DNA of 64,000 nt from Ascaphus truei (taxonomy: Eukaryota > Chordata > Amphibia > Anura > Ascaphidae). A program made the translations under genes and the position numbers. Shown piece after piece: positions 1 to 12,059 of this stretch (the first letter of the stretch is position 1; each line of letters begins with the position of its first letter). The notes beneath the pieces are model-generated. The model made no database searches and had not been told where the DNA came from. It saw nothing but the letters and a program-made list of their open reading frames with translations. The stretch lies in contig CM071567.1 of the NCBI GenBank assembly GCA_036426205.1, forward strand, positions 288,785,187-288,849,186. The letters run 5' to 3'.

Positions 1-600
1 AGGCCTCGTCCCCATCACTGTCACATGACGTGGACGTTCGACCAGCCTCCCCTGCTGATGCGCGAGTCAGGCCCCGCTCTCTGACCTCCGTGACGCGCGC
101 GGGTCGGCACACATCTGGCTCCGCCCCCAGGAATCGGTGTGGGAGTGACGCGCGCTCTAAACTCCACCCTCTGGCCTCCGTGACACGAGCAGGACGGCAC
201 GCGAGAAGTTCCATCCTCAACCCTGATTAGGCTGCATCATAGGGCACACCTGTGTGCACCAGCAGCCAATTGACTCTCACTTCCTGGTTGTGCCCTGGTT
301 GTGCCCTGGCTGGCTATTGAAGGCTCCTCCTATATATATTCCCTCAGTTTGCAGTCAGTCATTGTTGATCATAGTCATTGTGACGCCGTGCCTTGCCACA
401 TCCTTGTTGCTGTGTCCTGCCTTGCCTTGCCTAGTATGCTGTTAACATCTTGTTGCCTGAACCCTGCTAGCTCCTTGGACTCGCTTCTCTCTACTCCTGA
501 TCCGGCTTGGAGGACGATTATCCAGTCTCCAGTCCTGACCTTGGCTAAGTACTCCAACGATCTGACATTCTCCTATCCTGAGGGAAGATCGCAGCAGTAG
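1..600 (+). repeat. LTR-like repeat fragment, cut by the window edge
   Basis: The first 230 bases are CpG-rich with repeated CTCCGTGACRCGHGC-like units. They are followed by a TATATATA stretch near 329-338 and a CT-rich run with many CCTTG words. This succession of GC-rich block, TATA-like box and pyrimidine-rich transcribed part resembles amphibian Ty3/gypsy-type LTRs. No second LTR copy or internal coding region is in view, and the 5' end is outside the window. The class is inferred from layout only. Confidence 0.3.
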
Positions 601-1285
601 AACTTAGAAAAAGGCAGAGATAAGTTCACAGCTATCCCGAGTGGTTTTGGCATTTTCCTACCTGATGGTTTATGACTTGCGATAATGCTTTTTAATTCTT
701 TCTGAATACTGTGATAACACAAATCTCAGACCGGGAGGTAGGGTCATGCCAAATAGTTCGATTTGACAGCGATTTTATTGAAACTACTAGAATGAGCTAG
801 GTTTACCACTCACCGATTTTCATGTAGTAGCTGATATAATCCTTACTGATTCGAAGGATCCTGCTTTAGAGACAGATATACTACTCACTGATTCCTATGC
901 AGAGCGTGATTAGCCATTGCTGATTCCTTTGCTCCTGCTTTGAAGACAAGCTCACTTCTTTCTGATTCCCCTGCAGTATCTGATGCATCCTCTACTGATT
1001 CTTTGACAACCACTGCAAAGACCAGTTTTTTGCACATTTTTCCATTGCAGAGTCTGATGTACTGTATCCATGCCAGATTCCTAGGCATCCACGTCAAAGA
1101 CAATTTTACTGCTGAAGTATTCCTGACCCTGATTCTGCCCTCGACTATTTCCAATCCAAGTTCCTGAAACTCTGTGATACCCATGCTCCACTATAGGGAC
1201 ATAGTACACGACTCGGCACCTCAAACCCACCTTAGCAGATTTGACACCCTTTGCAATTTAATATGCCTTTTTTGTTCTCCAATGC
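601..1285. other. Non-coding stretch with no recognised feature
   Basis: I see no reading frame, hairpin or repeat family here that I can name. The word CTGATTC recurs irregularly between 840 and 1000, which may be a decayed short tandem repeat. Confidence 0.3.
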
Positions 1286-1289
1286 AACT

Positions 1290-1860
1290 ACAACACACAT
1301 CACTGCAAAATGCTTAAAGAATTAGATTGGTCATCACTTGAGTCTAGGCGCAAAGCTCATCTTTTCTGTCTTGTCTTAAAATATTCAAATACTTTCTGGG
1401 AAAGCTACCTGCCTATCTAAACAAGCTCCTCTCCCCCACCAGATGCAACACTTATCATCTGAGATCTGACTCCAAAAGACTGTTCATGGTCCCAAGGCTC
1501 AACAAAGAAGCCGGCCGCTCCTCCTTCTCTTACCATTCACCCCAAAACTGGAACAATCTACAGTACCGGAGACTCTCACAGCCTACACGAGTTCAAGCTC
1601 TTTCAAAACTAAGGCTGTCTCACATTTTAATCTGGTCTGTAACTGTTACATGCTCTTATATTATATATTATCTTTAACTGTGCATGCAATGTCTTGTAGA
1701 TAATGTATACCCTGCTCACTTATGTAACTGTATTTGTAACCATGTATTATTTGTCATCTTAACTCTATGCCCAGGATTACTTGAAAAAGAGAGGTAATTC
1801 TCAATGTATTTCTTCCTGGTAAAACATTTTATGAAAAATAAAAAATAACAATCTGCATTG
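1290..1860 (+). pseudogene. L2-like LINE: C-terminal tail of reverse transcriptase ORF plus 3' end
   Basis: Translation of 1305-1670 gives residues typical of the very C-terminal part of L2/CR1-group LINE ORF2, including KMLKELDWSSLESRRKAHL, LRSDSKRLFMVPR and the FSYHSPQNWNNL block (family pattern: basic residues, VPR, then F-x5-P-x-x-WN-x-L). An in-frame stop follows YLPI. The frame is followed by an AT-rich 3' UTR ending near 1850 in an A-rich tail with the words GAGAGGTAATTCTCAATG and TTCCTGGTAAAA. The catalytic core is absent, so this is a 5'-truncated dead copy. The clade is inferred from the C-terminal motif. Confidence 0.6.
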
Positions 1861-2380
1861 TTGCATTCATATACCCAGCTACCCAAGGGTGCTGGCCTCC
1901 TTCTGATGGCCAATCTAATATCATAGAACTAATTTGTCACCTTGACTGTCACAGATAACTGGCTATTGATAACTGGACAAGACCTTGACAAGAGGATTGT
2001 ACAAAAGGGGCCTTTCATTTCAAAAGGGCCACCTCTGTTTCTGCCCATGCTGTCCTTTGACTGGATTAAACCTGTGACAGGGCATTCTCATGAACTTCTG
2101 CATGCTGATCTGAGTAATAAAGTTACTCCACTAGAAATGTTGCCTTAGAATTCTGACCTGCCCTCTGCTTCCAACTGTATGTCGTATTCTGGTACAGCTA
2201 TGGAGAAATTTGCATACATGTCTCATATGGGCTTATTCAACCTGTGCCTGTGTCCCTAGCTTTGCTGCCACTCTGTATGTCCAACTATTCAGACACTCAT
2301 AATGAACTGGTATCTATGCATATGCAATTGGCTGAGCAGCAACTCATGGCCATTAAATTGACAATGTGTAATGCCTGTAT
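1861..2380. other. Non-coding stretch between repeats
   Basis: No supported gene or repeat. The short open frames here lack codon structure or recognisable motifs. Confidence 0.3.
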
Positions 2381-2384
2381 GCCC

Positions 2385-3345
2385 GCAGACCTGGCCAGTA
2401 CCCAGTACTGAGGTGGGTAAGGGTATAACATGCACCCACAACAGTGAGGGCGTGCTCGGAGTGTGGTAAATTGCGTTGCTGGGCCTGGTGAGTAAGAGTT
2501 AACGTTATACTTGCTGAGTCCTGGGTGCCAGAGGTCGGAGGGTTAATGTCCAAGAGCCAGAGTTCAGGGGCAGGAGAGAGCAGCGTAGTGATGTCCAAAG
2601 CCAGGGTTCAGGGGCAGGAGAAGGCAGCGTAGTCAAGTCCAAAGCAAAGTCCAAGTTCACACCAAAGGAATCCAAACAGGGGCAGAGACAGGAACCAGAG
2701 CTGAAACAGACAAGGGAGCTAGGCATAGACACTGCACACACAGGAGCTACAGGAAAGCTATGCAGAGCAAGGACTGAGAGGACAGAGTGTGGTAATAAAG
2801 GAAGGAGGGACAATAGTAGTAAGGGGTGGAGCAGAGGTTTGTCTGGGTATTTGCAGGGATAGGTCCGTGTGAGCAGGGGAGGAGACAGGGAGGTAATCTA
2901 GGGTAATTGCCTGCAACTGACGGGGGGCAGAGCCAGTGCATGGGGAAGGCTGATAACTAGATCGGGTGCGCGCGCCTTCTGTAAGGTTGTTATGCGCACG
3001 CACCGACCGTTTGCCTTGGCGTGTGGCATGCATCGCGGAAGAAGGGCTCGGCATGAGAGGCAGAAGGGAAGGAGGAGCGGTGGAGCCAGGTACAGTAAGG
3101 GCTGGGGTGACGGAGGCACGCCGAGGGGCGCGTGTCCCTCAATACGTCACAAGCAATCGGGAGCGTGCGCGTTCAGTGAGGCAGCTGCACGCGTGCCCCG
3201 ATCGTGTGCCTGGGCATGCGGACCGTGCCGCGGAGGAATGGCTGGGAGAGGAAGAGGAGAGAGAGTGGGGAAGTGGGGAACTGGGGCAGCTAGCCGCAGT
3301 GGGACCTGAGGTGACGGGGACACGCTGAGAGGCGCGAGTCCCCCG
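2385..3345 (-). repeat. LTR-like repeat, same family as 52,464-53,213
   Basis: The words CCCAGTACTGAGGTGGG (from 2400) and TGCACCCACAACAGTG closely match the start of the repeat at 52,464-53,213, where CCCAGTACTGAGGTGGG is followed by TGCACACCCACAGCAGTG. Both copies then run through GA-rich text into a CpG-rich end. In the other copy a 5-bp target duplication supports an LTR in minus orientation, so the same is inferred here. The sequence from 2520 to 2640 contains an internal near-repeat (GTTCAGGGGCAGGAGA twice). Confidence 0.4.
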
Positions 3346-3639
3346 ATCCGTTATACAATGCCTGTGATATTACATAAGCCTTCCTATGATGCATTCTGCA
3401 TATAAAGACTTTCAGTACCATTGCTTTCTGTCTCAGAGGTGGTACTCACCAAAAAACGGTATTGCATCAAAGCAGCTACCTTGAAGAAACGTCTCATTTA
3501 ATGTCTGCCAACCGTCAAACTTTCCTCTATAATTCCAAATTGCCAAGATCACGATTATGTCAGGCTCTGTTTGCCCGGAGGTCTCCCTTAAATGAGGGAG
3601 GGGGGTGCTGTAAGAGTTCTGTAAGAGTTTTTCTGGTAC

Positions 3640-3990
3640 TGTCTCTTCCTTTGCCATTATGGCCATCTTGGTTATTGGCTGCACCTTCTCCAGGGTTTAA
3701 ATAGCAGCCTGCTACTTCCAGCCTCTGCCTGAACATTGTATTTTATTATATGTGTTCCCGAACCACGTCAATTTTTGTTAATGTTTCCTAGTCCTGTGTC
3801 CTGGTTCCTGTGTACTAGTCCTGTTCCTGAGTCTTGTTCCAGATTCCCTTTGTCTGCAGCTCTGGTCATGTTACATGTTCTCCTGCCTGTGGATTCCCTG
3901 TTGCCGGCCCCAGCCTGTGAACCTGACCTTGCATCACTGCCACCTGCCTTGACTTATGCCTGCATGCTAACTAAAACTGCTCTAACAGGA
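3640..3990 (+). repeat. LTR-like repeat candidate
   Basis: A TTTAAATAG box near 3697 is followed by pyrimidine-rich sequence with repeated TCCTG words. This layout resembles the promoter and R region of gypsy-type LTRs. No partner LTR, primer-binding site or coding region is visible, so the call is weak. Confidence 0.25.
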
Positions 3991-3999
3991 CTCTGTCCT

Positions 4000-4600
4000 T
4001 TGGCTCTGGTGGGTGATCATATACCCTACCATAGCTCTGCATGTCCTCTTCCTAGCAGAGCCAAGCATCATTATAATATGTGAGACAGCAGCTGACATAC
4101 AATACCTGAATTCAATAACAGAGAGAAGACCTTTCACATTAAAGAAAACAACTGCATATTTTATAGGCAAAGTGCATCAAAGACAATTGGGGAAAAAGAC
4201 AATTAGGATGATACGTGTCAGGATGATAAAAAAAATATACTGTACAAGATAGAAAAAATGTTTTCTTCGCACACAGATTTCAAACAGGAACTGGTGATAG
4301 TTTCATCTTTTTTAATTTATTGAAGCAAACAACAAGAATGGCACGATTGTTGTTTCCTTTAATAAATTAAAATGGAAGAAACTGTAACCAGGTCTCAATT
4401 TAAATCAGTGTGCAATTGCAACTTAGGTCATGTGGGGGTCCCAGTCTTGTCTCCAAATAAGAACCAGAAAAGAATCAGAACACAAAAACTATGGGTGAGT
4501 GCCATACCACACAAATTGACTTTTGACTTTTAAATATACAAGCTAAGGGACACCTACTGTATCATTGAACCTTTCAATTGGACAAAAATCCAATGGTAAT
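4000..4600. other. AT-rich non-coding stretch with a short inverted repeat
   Basis: A TTTCATCTTTTTTAATTTATTGAAGCAAACAA segment near 4302 is followed by an approximate inverted copy near 4345-4385 (TTGTTTCCTTTAATAAATTAAAATGGAAGAAA), forming a potential hairpin. Nothing coding is supported. Confidence 0.35.
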
Positions 4601-4602
4601 CA

Positions 4603-4611
4603 TGAGGAGAG

Positions 4612-4701
<90 letters not shown>

Positions 4702-4969
4702 AGAGAATGAGAGAGAGAGAAAGAGAGAGAAAGATAGAGTGAGAGAGAAAGAGAGAGAGTGTGAGAGAAAGAGAATGAGAGAGAGAGAGAATGAAAGAGA
4801 GAGAGTGAATGAGAGAGAGAGAATGAGAGAGAGAGTGAATGAGTGAGAGAGAGAATGAGTGAGAGAGAGAATGAGAGAGAGAGAGAGAGAGAATGAGAGA
4901 GAGAATAAGAGAGAGAGAAAAAGAGAGAGAGAGAGAGAATGAGAGATAGAGAGAGAGAGAGAGAGAGAA
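4603..4969. repeat. (GA)n microsatellite with GAATGA interruptions
   Basis: About 370 bases of nearly pure purine dinucleotide repeat. The first 90 bases are uninterrupted GA, and the remainder is broken by AATGA, GTGA and AAAGA variants that themselves recur, as expected for a degenerating microsatellite. Long open frames across it (Arg-Glu or Leu-Ser strings) are artefacts of the repeat. Confidence 0.95.
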
Positions 4970-5600
4970 CCGAGACCAGAGCAGATCCTGAAAGGCTTGA
5001 GGTTGAGCCTGCACCTACAAACGTTGCTTTCTGGACATATAGATAGCTATTTTGGGAAATGCAAGGAGTGGGTTGATAAGAAAGTCACTTTCACCATAGT
5101 TCAGGGACACTGGACACCACAAAATTAAAGTATGAGTGGAGAAAAGCAGCCAGAACTAAAGAGATTGAGTTCACCCAAGATTGAGAAGTGGGGTTGCAGT
5201 TTGGAACAACTAAAATAACTGTGAACCACCCACTCCACTTGCCCCAAAAGGGGCAAGAGGCACAAAAGTCAGTGAAGTGAGCAAGGTACTCTCCAATTGC
5301 TCAGTACAGCATGGGAGATCGGGCAACTCCAATCCCTGTTGGGGCGGGAAACCCAATCTGATTAGAGTTTCCTTCACCAGGGTCTCTCACACTCTTTATT
5401 TTGCTCTACCCACCTCCAGAAAGTATCAGGGCTTTTAATGAGGGAGAGGTAATGCACTTTAAGGAGCACGAGAGAGTACAGCTCCTTCGTTGACATGCCG
5501 TGAAAGCACGCTAAGGCCCGTAATATAGTGGGTGAACGCTTGTGCACCTGATGCACCTTTTTTGTGTGTACGGGCCGAGCTGCTGTGAGCGACAGGCTTG
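4970..5600. other. Non-coding stretch, no gene seen
   Basis: No recognisable coding or RNA signal. The text 5500-5560 has several direct TGCACC words but no clear element boundary. Confidence 0.3.
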
Positions 5601-5607
5601 GAAGGTA

Positions 5608-5715
5608 CTGTGTGTGTCACTATGTGTGTGTGCCACTGTGTGTGTTACTGTGTGTGTGTCACTGTGTGTTTGTGTGTCACTGGGGAAGCTGTGTGTGTGT
5701 ATGTATATATGTGTG
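5608..5715. repeat. GT-rich minisatellite
   Basis: Imperfect units of about 16-20 bases built on TGTGTGTGTCACT recur five to six times, ending in GTATGTATATATGTGTG. Confidence 0.85.
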
Positions 5716-6170
5716 ATCCAATTCCGGCGTGTGGTGTTTACATCCTGTCTCGGGCGGCGTTGCTGCTTTATACCAGCTGGGTGTACACTCTAATAGGGGA
5801 CTCCGACGATTATTTCCCCCAATCCCTTGCACTATAGACTGCTAAAGACCTTTAACAGAGTCCCCAGAACTACTGACTGGAATCACCAAAAGGGACCTAT
5901 CCTCAGCATTACCGTGGGAGAAGTTACCTACCTGAAGGAAGAATACACGTTCCAGGAACCACTGACGAGACCATCAGAGGGTGTGGAGTCGCAGCTATTC
6001 CCCACTTGGTCCTGGAGCCTAGTAATCCATGTCACAGTACATGGAATGCTTGTTATGTTATATTTGATGTACGCAGATTATTAACCTTTTTTTATAATAT
6101 ATACATTTTTTTAAATACTTCACTATGTGCGTTGTGCGCTGTTCTTTTGTTTTTATTTGATTTAGTGTAG
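5716..6170 (+). repeat. Possible Penelope-type 3' UTR remnant
   Basis: The segment ends near 6125-6160 with a GTGCGCTGTTCTTTTG-like tail, reminiscent of the GCGCC...TTTTC tails of the Penelope fragments elsewhere in this window. No GIY-YIG frame or hammerhead core is visible, so the assignment is tentative. Confidence 0.2.
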
Positions 6171-8226
6171 GGGTGCTGAGCCAACAGCTGCAGACGCCCT
6201 ACAATCACATTCTGATACGTTCACAGAAATCCTGTATGGTAACATCAATCCTTTTCACTGGACTGGTGTGGGTTATTGGATATTTATAATTTTATTTATT
6301 GCATTTTTTAGTAGTGCACTTTTCCTTGTTTTGTTTTAACCCCTACAGTATATTTGCTCTTCTAGGAGCCAAAAAACACAGGCATTACCATTGTGCTAAG
6401 TAGCGATATTGTAACATGTACATTAAATATGCTAGCAGTAACACATCACATCACATTAAAAAGTTACATCTGATATATCTGTAACGCTCCTATAACACAA
6501 ACCACATTGTAAACTCATACACACGTGGCATACATTTAAGCAAAGTGCTTTGATGTACCGTACATTGATGTAGAGGCACAAAGTTCAATTTCTCTATGCC
6601 CCACTTTTCCCCTAAATTTGCCTTGGGACGTAGCTCCATGGTATTGTCTTATAGTGTGTTATTTTCTAATATCCAACATTTAACAGATCAGAATAAAAGA
6701 AACAACTCTTAATGTTATGAATTCTGATATCGAAAATTACAACAAAAAAAAAGACATACAATTCTGATACGCAAATAAAAATCATGGCTGATTTCAAACA
6801 TTCACAAGTTTATTTTCATTGTAGGTAAGGGATATGCATAAAGGGTTGAGACACATTTTTGCCAATTTTGAAGACGTAAACAAAAACTTGAGCATATACC
6901 GTACTACACATTTTGCTTTAATGTTTGAGTAAAGAAAGCAACACTTAAAAAATAAGACTATAAGTGTATTATTTTTGCTATGTTATATTTCTTGTTTGCT
7001 ATGTTATGTTACTGTAACATTTGCTTTTGTTGAATATTAATTAATGTTGCCATACCAACTCTTCTGCCGCATTGATAAATTGTCAGGAAGAATGTACAGT
7101 TTATCAAATAGGACTCATTATGAAAACACTCAAACTGAATCCAGAAATAGCATCCTCCTGAGTTGTCAACATAAAAATGAATTGCTTTACAACAGTATCT
7201 AATTCGGAATCTGCTGCTGGCATTTGTAAACACAATGAGAAGCAAAAAAATATGTTTACAGGAGCCTGGCAGTTCCCTTTGCCTTTAGGTTTAATTTGCT
7301 AAATATCTCTCAAGACAATTACATAAATATGCTAAGATTTATACATACCTTTGTCTCAATTTATATTTTTTTAAATAATTTGATATTTAAAAAACATTTT
7401 TGTTACGAGACAGAAAGGTTCATTTAAACATTAGGTAAAACATGCAACTATTGTTTTCTGCCTTGTTTGAGATGTACTGTATAATTGACGTTTTGTGGAA
7501 CCACTTTAGTTATGTCAGTCATGTGGTATTTTACTGTTCCATTGTGTTCAAATTGAGCAACGTTATTCTTCCCTCTGTTTATGAGATGAAAAGAATATTC
7601 TGCATGACATTTAAATCATGCTCAAAATATCTGTGTTTATGATGGAGTCATTGACATGGGAACCTTAAATGATACAGCTGTTGCAGTATGACTCTGAAAT
7701 ACTTCCAAAAAATACGTACAATAATTCCCAGCTCTCTGAAATACTAGTTAATTGCATGTTGCCAATATAAAAATTGTGCCATGGGTCTATTATTATTTAG
7801 ACATCTACATTTTATGCTAAAAAGACAAAATAATGTTATATAAAAATAACATAATGCAATAAACAAACGTTAGCAAATAAATCCTGCGACAACAAAAAAT
7901 GCCCACTTTCAGCAGCATAGGTTGCTATTCAATAATCCTATGACTAGTAGGAAAGGTTCCACCAGTCTTGTCACAATTTTGCAATGAAACTTTTAGAGAC
8001 ATTTTTCTTTGCACATTTTCTGAGTCCAGTTTTGATGTGATCATGCATAAAGTTTTTCAATACAACGTTGAATTGTAATGTGCTGTTTGTCACAAAGGTA
8101 TATTTGATCATATGACCAACTTATAAGCATGACAAAATATGTGATATATGTACCAGGTGTACCAGATAAATAATTTTGTCTACTTTAACAAAATACAAAT
8201 TTTAATACATTTTATAGAGTTAAAAG
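6171..8226. other. Two kilobases of AT-rich DNA with nothing recognised
   Basis: High A+T content with many short poly-A and poly-T runs. Open frames stay below 80 codons and carry no domain motif I recognise. Confidence 0.4.
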
Positions 8227-8625
8227 TAGAGGTGGGCGAATCAGCCTAAATCCGTTTCCGTGATTATCGCGGATTTTCCCCCAAAAACCAATTTCGCAGT
8301 TTAAAATCCGCAAATGGATTTGGTTGGTTTTAATCCATGCGGATTAACCAAAAAACCGTGATTGGATGGAAACAGATTATGGATTTGTAGAATCCAATCC
8401 GCAGATACAGCAATCCGCTCGCGGATTCTACAAAATCTTAAAATTATTAAAAATTCACCATTGGATTGCTGAATCCGTGTATTGGATTCTACAAATCCGT
8501 CAACAGTGTATAGGCAATAACAATAAAAAATCCGCAAAATGTGAATCGCCTATTTTGAGAATGATCCATGGAAATCCGTGGCCCAAATGAACCGGGCGAT
8601 CTGCTGCGGATACTGCAGATTTTAC
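8227..8625. mobile_element. hAT-like MITE, partial copy
   Basis: The left end TAGAGGTGGGCGAAT resembles the TAGAGATGGGCAGA end of the element at 8868. The interior is built from repeated words on ATCCGC and GGATT (for example GAATCC, GCGGATT), as in that element. No matching right terminal repeat was found, so the right border is approximate. Confidence 0.45.
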
Positions 8626-8867
8626 TACATAAATAATTTGTAATGGAATTACAGTATCTAGACAATGATATATCTAGAAAATCTAAGGATTTCTGAGGTG
8701 GGTCTATTTGAATTATCATACAAAGGGTTACTAAAGCCCAGATCCACAAAGCTCTATTAAATCAGGTAACATAACGTCATGAAACAGGAACTGACATTAT
8801 GTTCCCTGACTTAACATGTTGTAAATATACTGTAATGATGTTAATAAATAATGTGTGAAATCATAAG

Positions 8868-9272
8868 TAGAGATGGGCAGACTTGTCTGAATCCGTTCCA
8901 TGGATTTTCCCAGCCCAATCCCAGCCACGAAATAAAAACCGCAGTTAGAATGATTCATATTAAGGCTGTCTGGATTCTTCTTGGATTCAACTTAAATCCG
9001 AATCCGCGGAACATCTTAACATTAATATTTATGTAACCCCTCTTTATGGGTTACATTTATTTTCTTCTCATCCCATAAAAATTCCATATTTGAATTTCAT
9101 TTTCTGGATTCAGGTTCCGTTTGCAAGTTCTTATTCTGAATCAGACACGGATTGAAAGTAATAGGAGGAAAAAATCTGTCTTTTGGATATTGACCCACAG
9201 GATACTGTGAATAAAAGGAACTGACCAATTCTTGAAGGTTTTGAATTCTATCCAAAAATTGCCCCATCTCTA
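8868..9272. mobile_element. hAT-like MITE with terminal inverted repeats
   Basis: The left end TAGAGATGGGCAGA and the right end TTGCCCCATCTCTA form terminal inverted repeats of about 13 bases with one extra G. The 8 bases outside (ATCATAAG left, ATCATTAT right) match at 6 of 8 positions, consistent with a decayed 8-bp hAT target duplication. The 405-bp interior is non-coding and rich in GGATTC words. The superfamily is inferred from target-duplication length and end structure. Confidence 0.55.
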
Positions 9273-12059
9273 ATCATTATAATAGCATTATACAGTAGTC
9301 CCAATGCAAACCATCTGCTCAAAATGAAAATTTGCACACAAGTGTATCATGCATGCTCTTTAAAATAAAAGGCTGAACATGCCTGTTAACTGCAAATACC
9401 AAACGTGTAATGAAAATTGTAGCGTGCACACAGGTTAACTATGTATAACACACATGTTATACACAACCATAAACAACGAAGCATTTAAATGAAAATATAA
9501 ATATACATGCAAAATGTCCCTTATTGCATATACCTGTATTTAGGGAGCAAGGTTCCACTGGTCCTCTGAAAAAGCTGAACACACCAGAATGTTCAGGTTC
9601 ACAGATGAGGAACTTGGTTTTCTAATAAGTGGATTGTTTATAATTTTCCAAAAGTGTTCAGTGAGCTGTGTTACTGTGCATGTACAGAAGAGAACAATGG
9701 CATCTATTGGGTGGAGCAACTGCTTCAGGTACTGTACTAGTCCCTATTTTTATCAGCACCAGTGGCTGTTGTTCACTGATCCAGAAGTTGTAGGCCCTTC
9801 AGCCCCTGTGACCACTCTTGTGGCTGTTGCTTGTGGGCACTCCTGTGACTGTGATTTTCTCCAGAGCCTTTGGCATCTACAGTGCCAAGTTCAGCTGATG
9901 GTAAGGAGCTCTTAACACATCACCAGCCCCTGATAATCGATGACATACAGTAACTATTCAGTACCAACAGGCAAGGCTAAACTTGAGTATCTGCTTTAAT
10001 GTATGATATGGCAGACACGCCACCTTGATCTCATAGCAGCATCCACATACTGTAGTGGGTAACAGCACTTACTATAATATGATGACCAACCAACTGGTTT
10101 GTGTCCTACAGAAGGAAATTGTGGTCTTTATGCCTCCCCTCCAACTTTCCATGATTTCTGTCTCCTTCATAAGTGGAATGTCAACTCTCTCTCATAACAC
10201 GTCCTCCTTATTCCACCCCTAACCCCCGGAGCCAGAGGTGAGGATTAAGTCAGCCACGTGGAAGCCATACAATCACTTCCTCTAGGAGTAAATTACTATT
10301 TTTTTCTACTGTTAATGGTTTGTTATTATTTGTTACTCAGTTCACATAAGCTAAACATGTTAAATAGCCCTATTTCCCACATTTGATTTTTCAGCAGATT
10401 TCTGATTTTAGTTTTTCTTAAACTAGCAGATTTTCCAGGGCTAAAGTCTTGACCTGTTCCCTGTGTTGAGAATCTTGGGGGGGAGGGAATACAGTGAGTA
10501 AAGAGTTGGGGGAGAAGCAGGTTAGGAGTAAGGGTGGGGCAACAGGTAAGGGGGCATGGCTCACCAGTAAAGTCATGTACCTGTAAAATGTATACCTACA
10601 TTCAAATACTGCATGTTGGCAATTCTTCTATTCTGGACTTGTCCCCCTTTCTTTCGGTTTTATCCCCAGCTTCAGCAAGAGGAACATATGAATCTCCCAT
10701 AAGATCTATCTCTATGTTACCTGACATACCAACATTGAATTCCTATGTTGTGTGAGAATACAAAAAGAAATACTGATATTTTTAATCACTTTGTCAGTGC
10801 TATACTGTAGCCCAACAACAAATGTGTGCTTCATTTTGCTGTATTTTTGTTGGAGTCTGATGATTAGTAAGGGGAAACATACAGACAACATTATATTTGT
10901 ATTAATTATAGTAAGATACACTTTCAGTAAATGTTGCTATGGTACACTCATATTAAAGTGAATTATTATTATTATTTATTTATAATGCACCAGCAGATTA
11001 CGCAGCACAGTGCAATGGAGTTGGAACGCTAACAATGACATTTCAAACAGTAAGGAAAGAATGAATCTGCTCCAAAGGAAACTACCATCTATATGGAAGG
11101 GAAAGTAGAAACATAGGGTACAGGGGGAGAAGAAAACTGGTGTGTTTGAGAGCTGGTTGTTATGTGAAAGATGTGGAGTTGGGAAAAAGTCAATGGAAAT
11201 GTTTGTAGAGCAGGGTAATTTGTGAAGGTAGAGAGGCTTCATCATACATTTCTAATATTTTACCCAAGTCCAGCGCTGGGGAAGTGGTAACATCATGCTC
11301 GTCAGCGAACGGCAGCAAATGGCTGGCACCCTTTTGCAGCATTTTGTCTGTTCCAAAGGCTGCAACTCTGGTGTTATTTCTAAGACAGTCTGAGGTGAAG
11401 TGAAGAATTCTGAGCTAGAAACCCACAGCACAGGGGTAGGGGGGGAGGAGAGAAATTATGGTTCTAAAATCATTCAAGCTGTGTCTGTCTTTTCTTACTG
11501 TTATTAACACTGTCTACTTTGGGTAGTGGACAGGAACAGTGAGGGTAAAGCATAATGGGGAGACTTTCTTAGGGGGCAGCCCTTGCTGTAACGCTACTGT
11601 TATCTTTTCCCCAAAATATCATTATTATATGGAACAACAGAAAGAAAATAATTGAACTTCTTACTGTATACCCTAATATTGTGAGATAGCTTTGTCGAAT
11701 ATGTTTAATCTAACCTTTTCCGTGTTAGATTTTGGTTTTTGGGAATCCTGTCCCTTCATATTATCTTAATATCTTTGTATCTGTTTGCCCTTCTATTTGT
11801 TATCTGTAAGCATCTGGAATGTCAAAATAAATACATCAAATAACAAATATAGACCAGTCAACATTCTAGTTAAGTTTCATTGGAGTAGGTCATTTTAGAT
11901 CAAGTTCTCCTCATTATCAGGTGTTTGTTTACTTTACTGACTATTACTGCCTATAGACTCCAAGTTGGTTTAAAGGAATATTTTTGTCTCCTCTTGAATT
12001 GGCCTTGAAGAGGTTTATAAACCATTTCCATTTAGAGAGGACATTTTTGGCTTTTGTAT
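9273..12059. other. AT-rich non-coding stretch
   Basis: No gene is supported. A short ATT-type simple repeat lies at 10,963-10,980. The open frame at 9589-9915 reads through ordinary sequence, has no recognised domain, and is not backed by splice or codon evidence. Confidence 0.35.

Noticed and set aside
3000..3330. Arg-rich open frames of 105-120 codons
   Set aside because: They lie in the CpG-rich end of an LTR-like repeat with overlapping frames on both strands, which is a composition effect.
4565..5014. Long open frames of Arg-Glu or Leu-Ser repeats
   Set aside because: They are translations of the GA microsatellite and exist in several frames on both strands.
9589..9915. 108-codon open frame as a host gene
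   Set aside because: There is no domain, splice context or codon pattern beyond chance, and it lies in ordinary AT-rich sequence.
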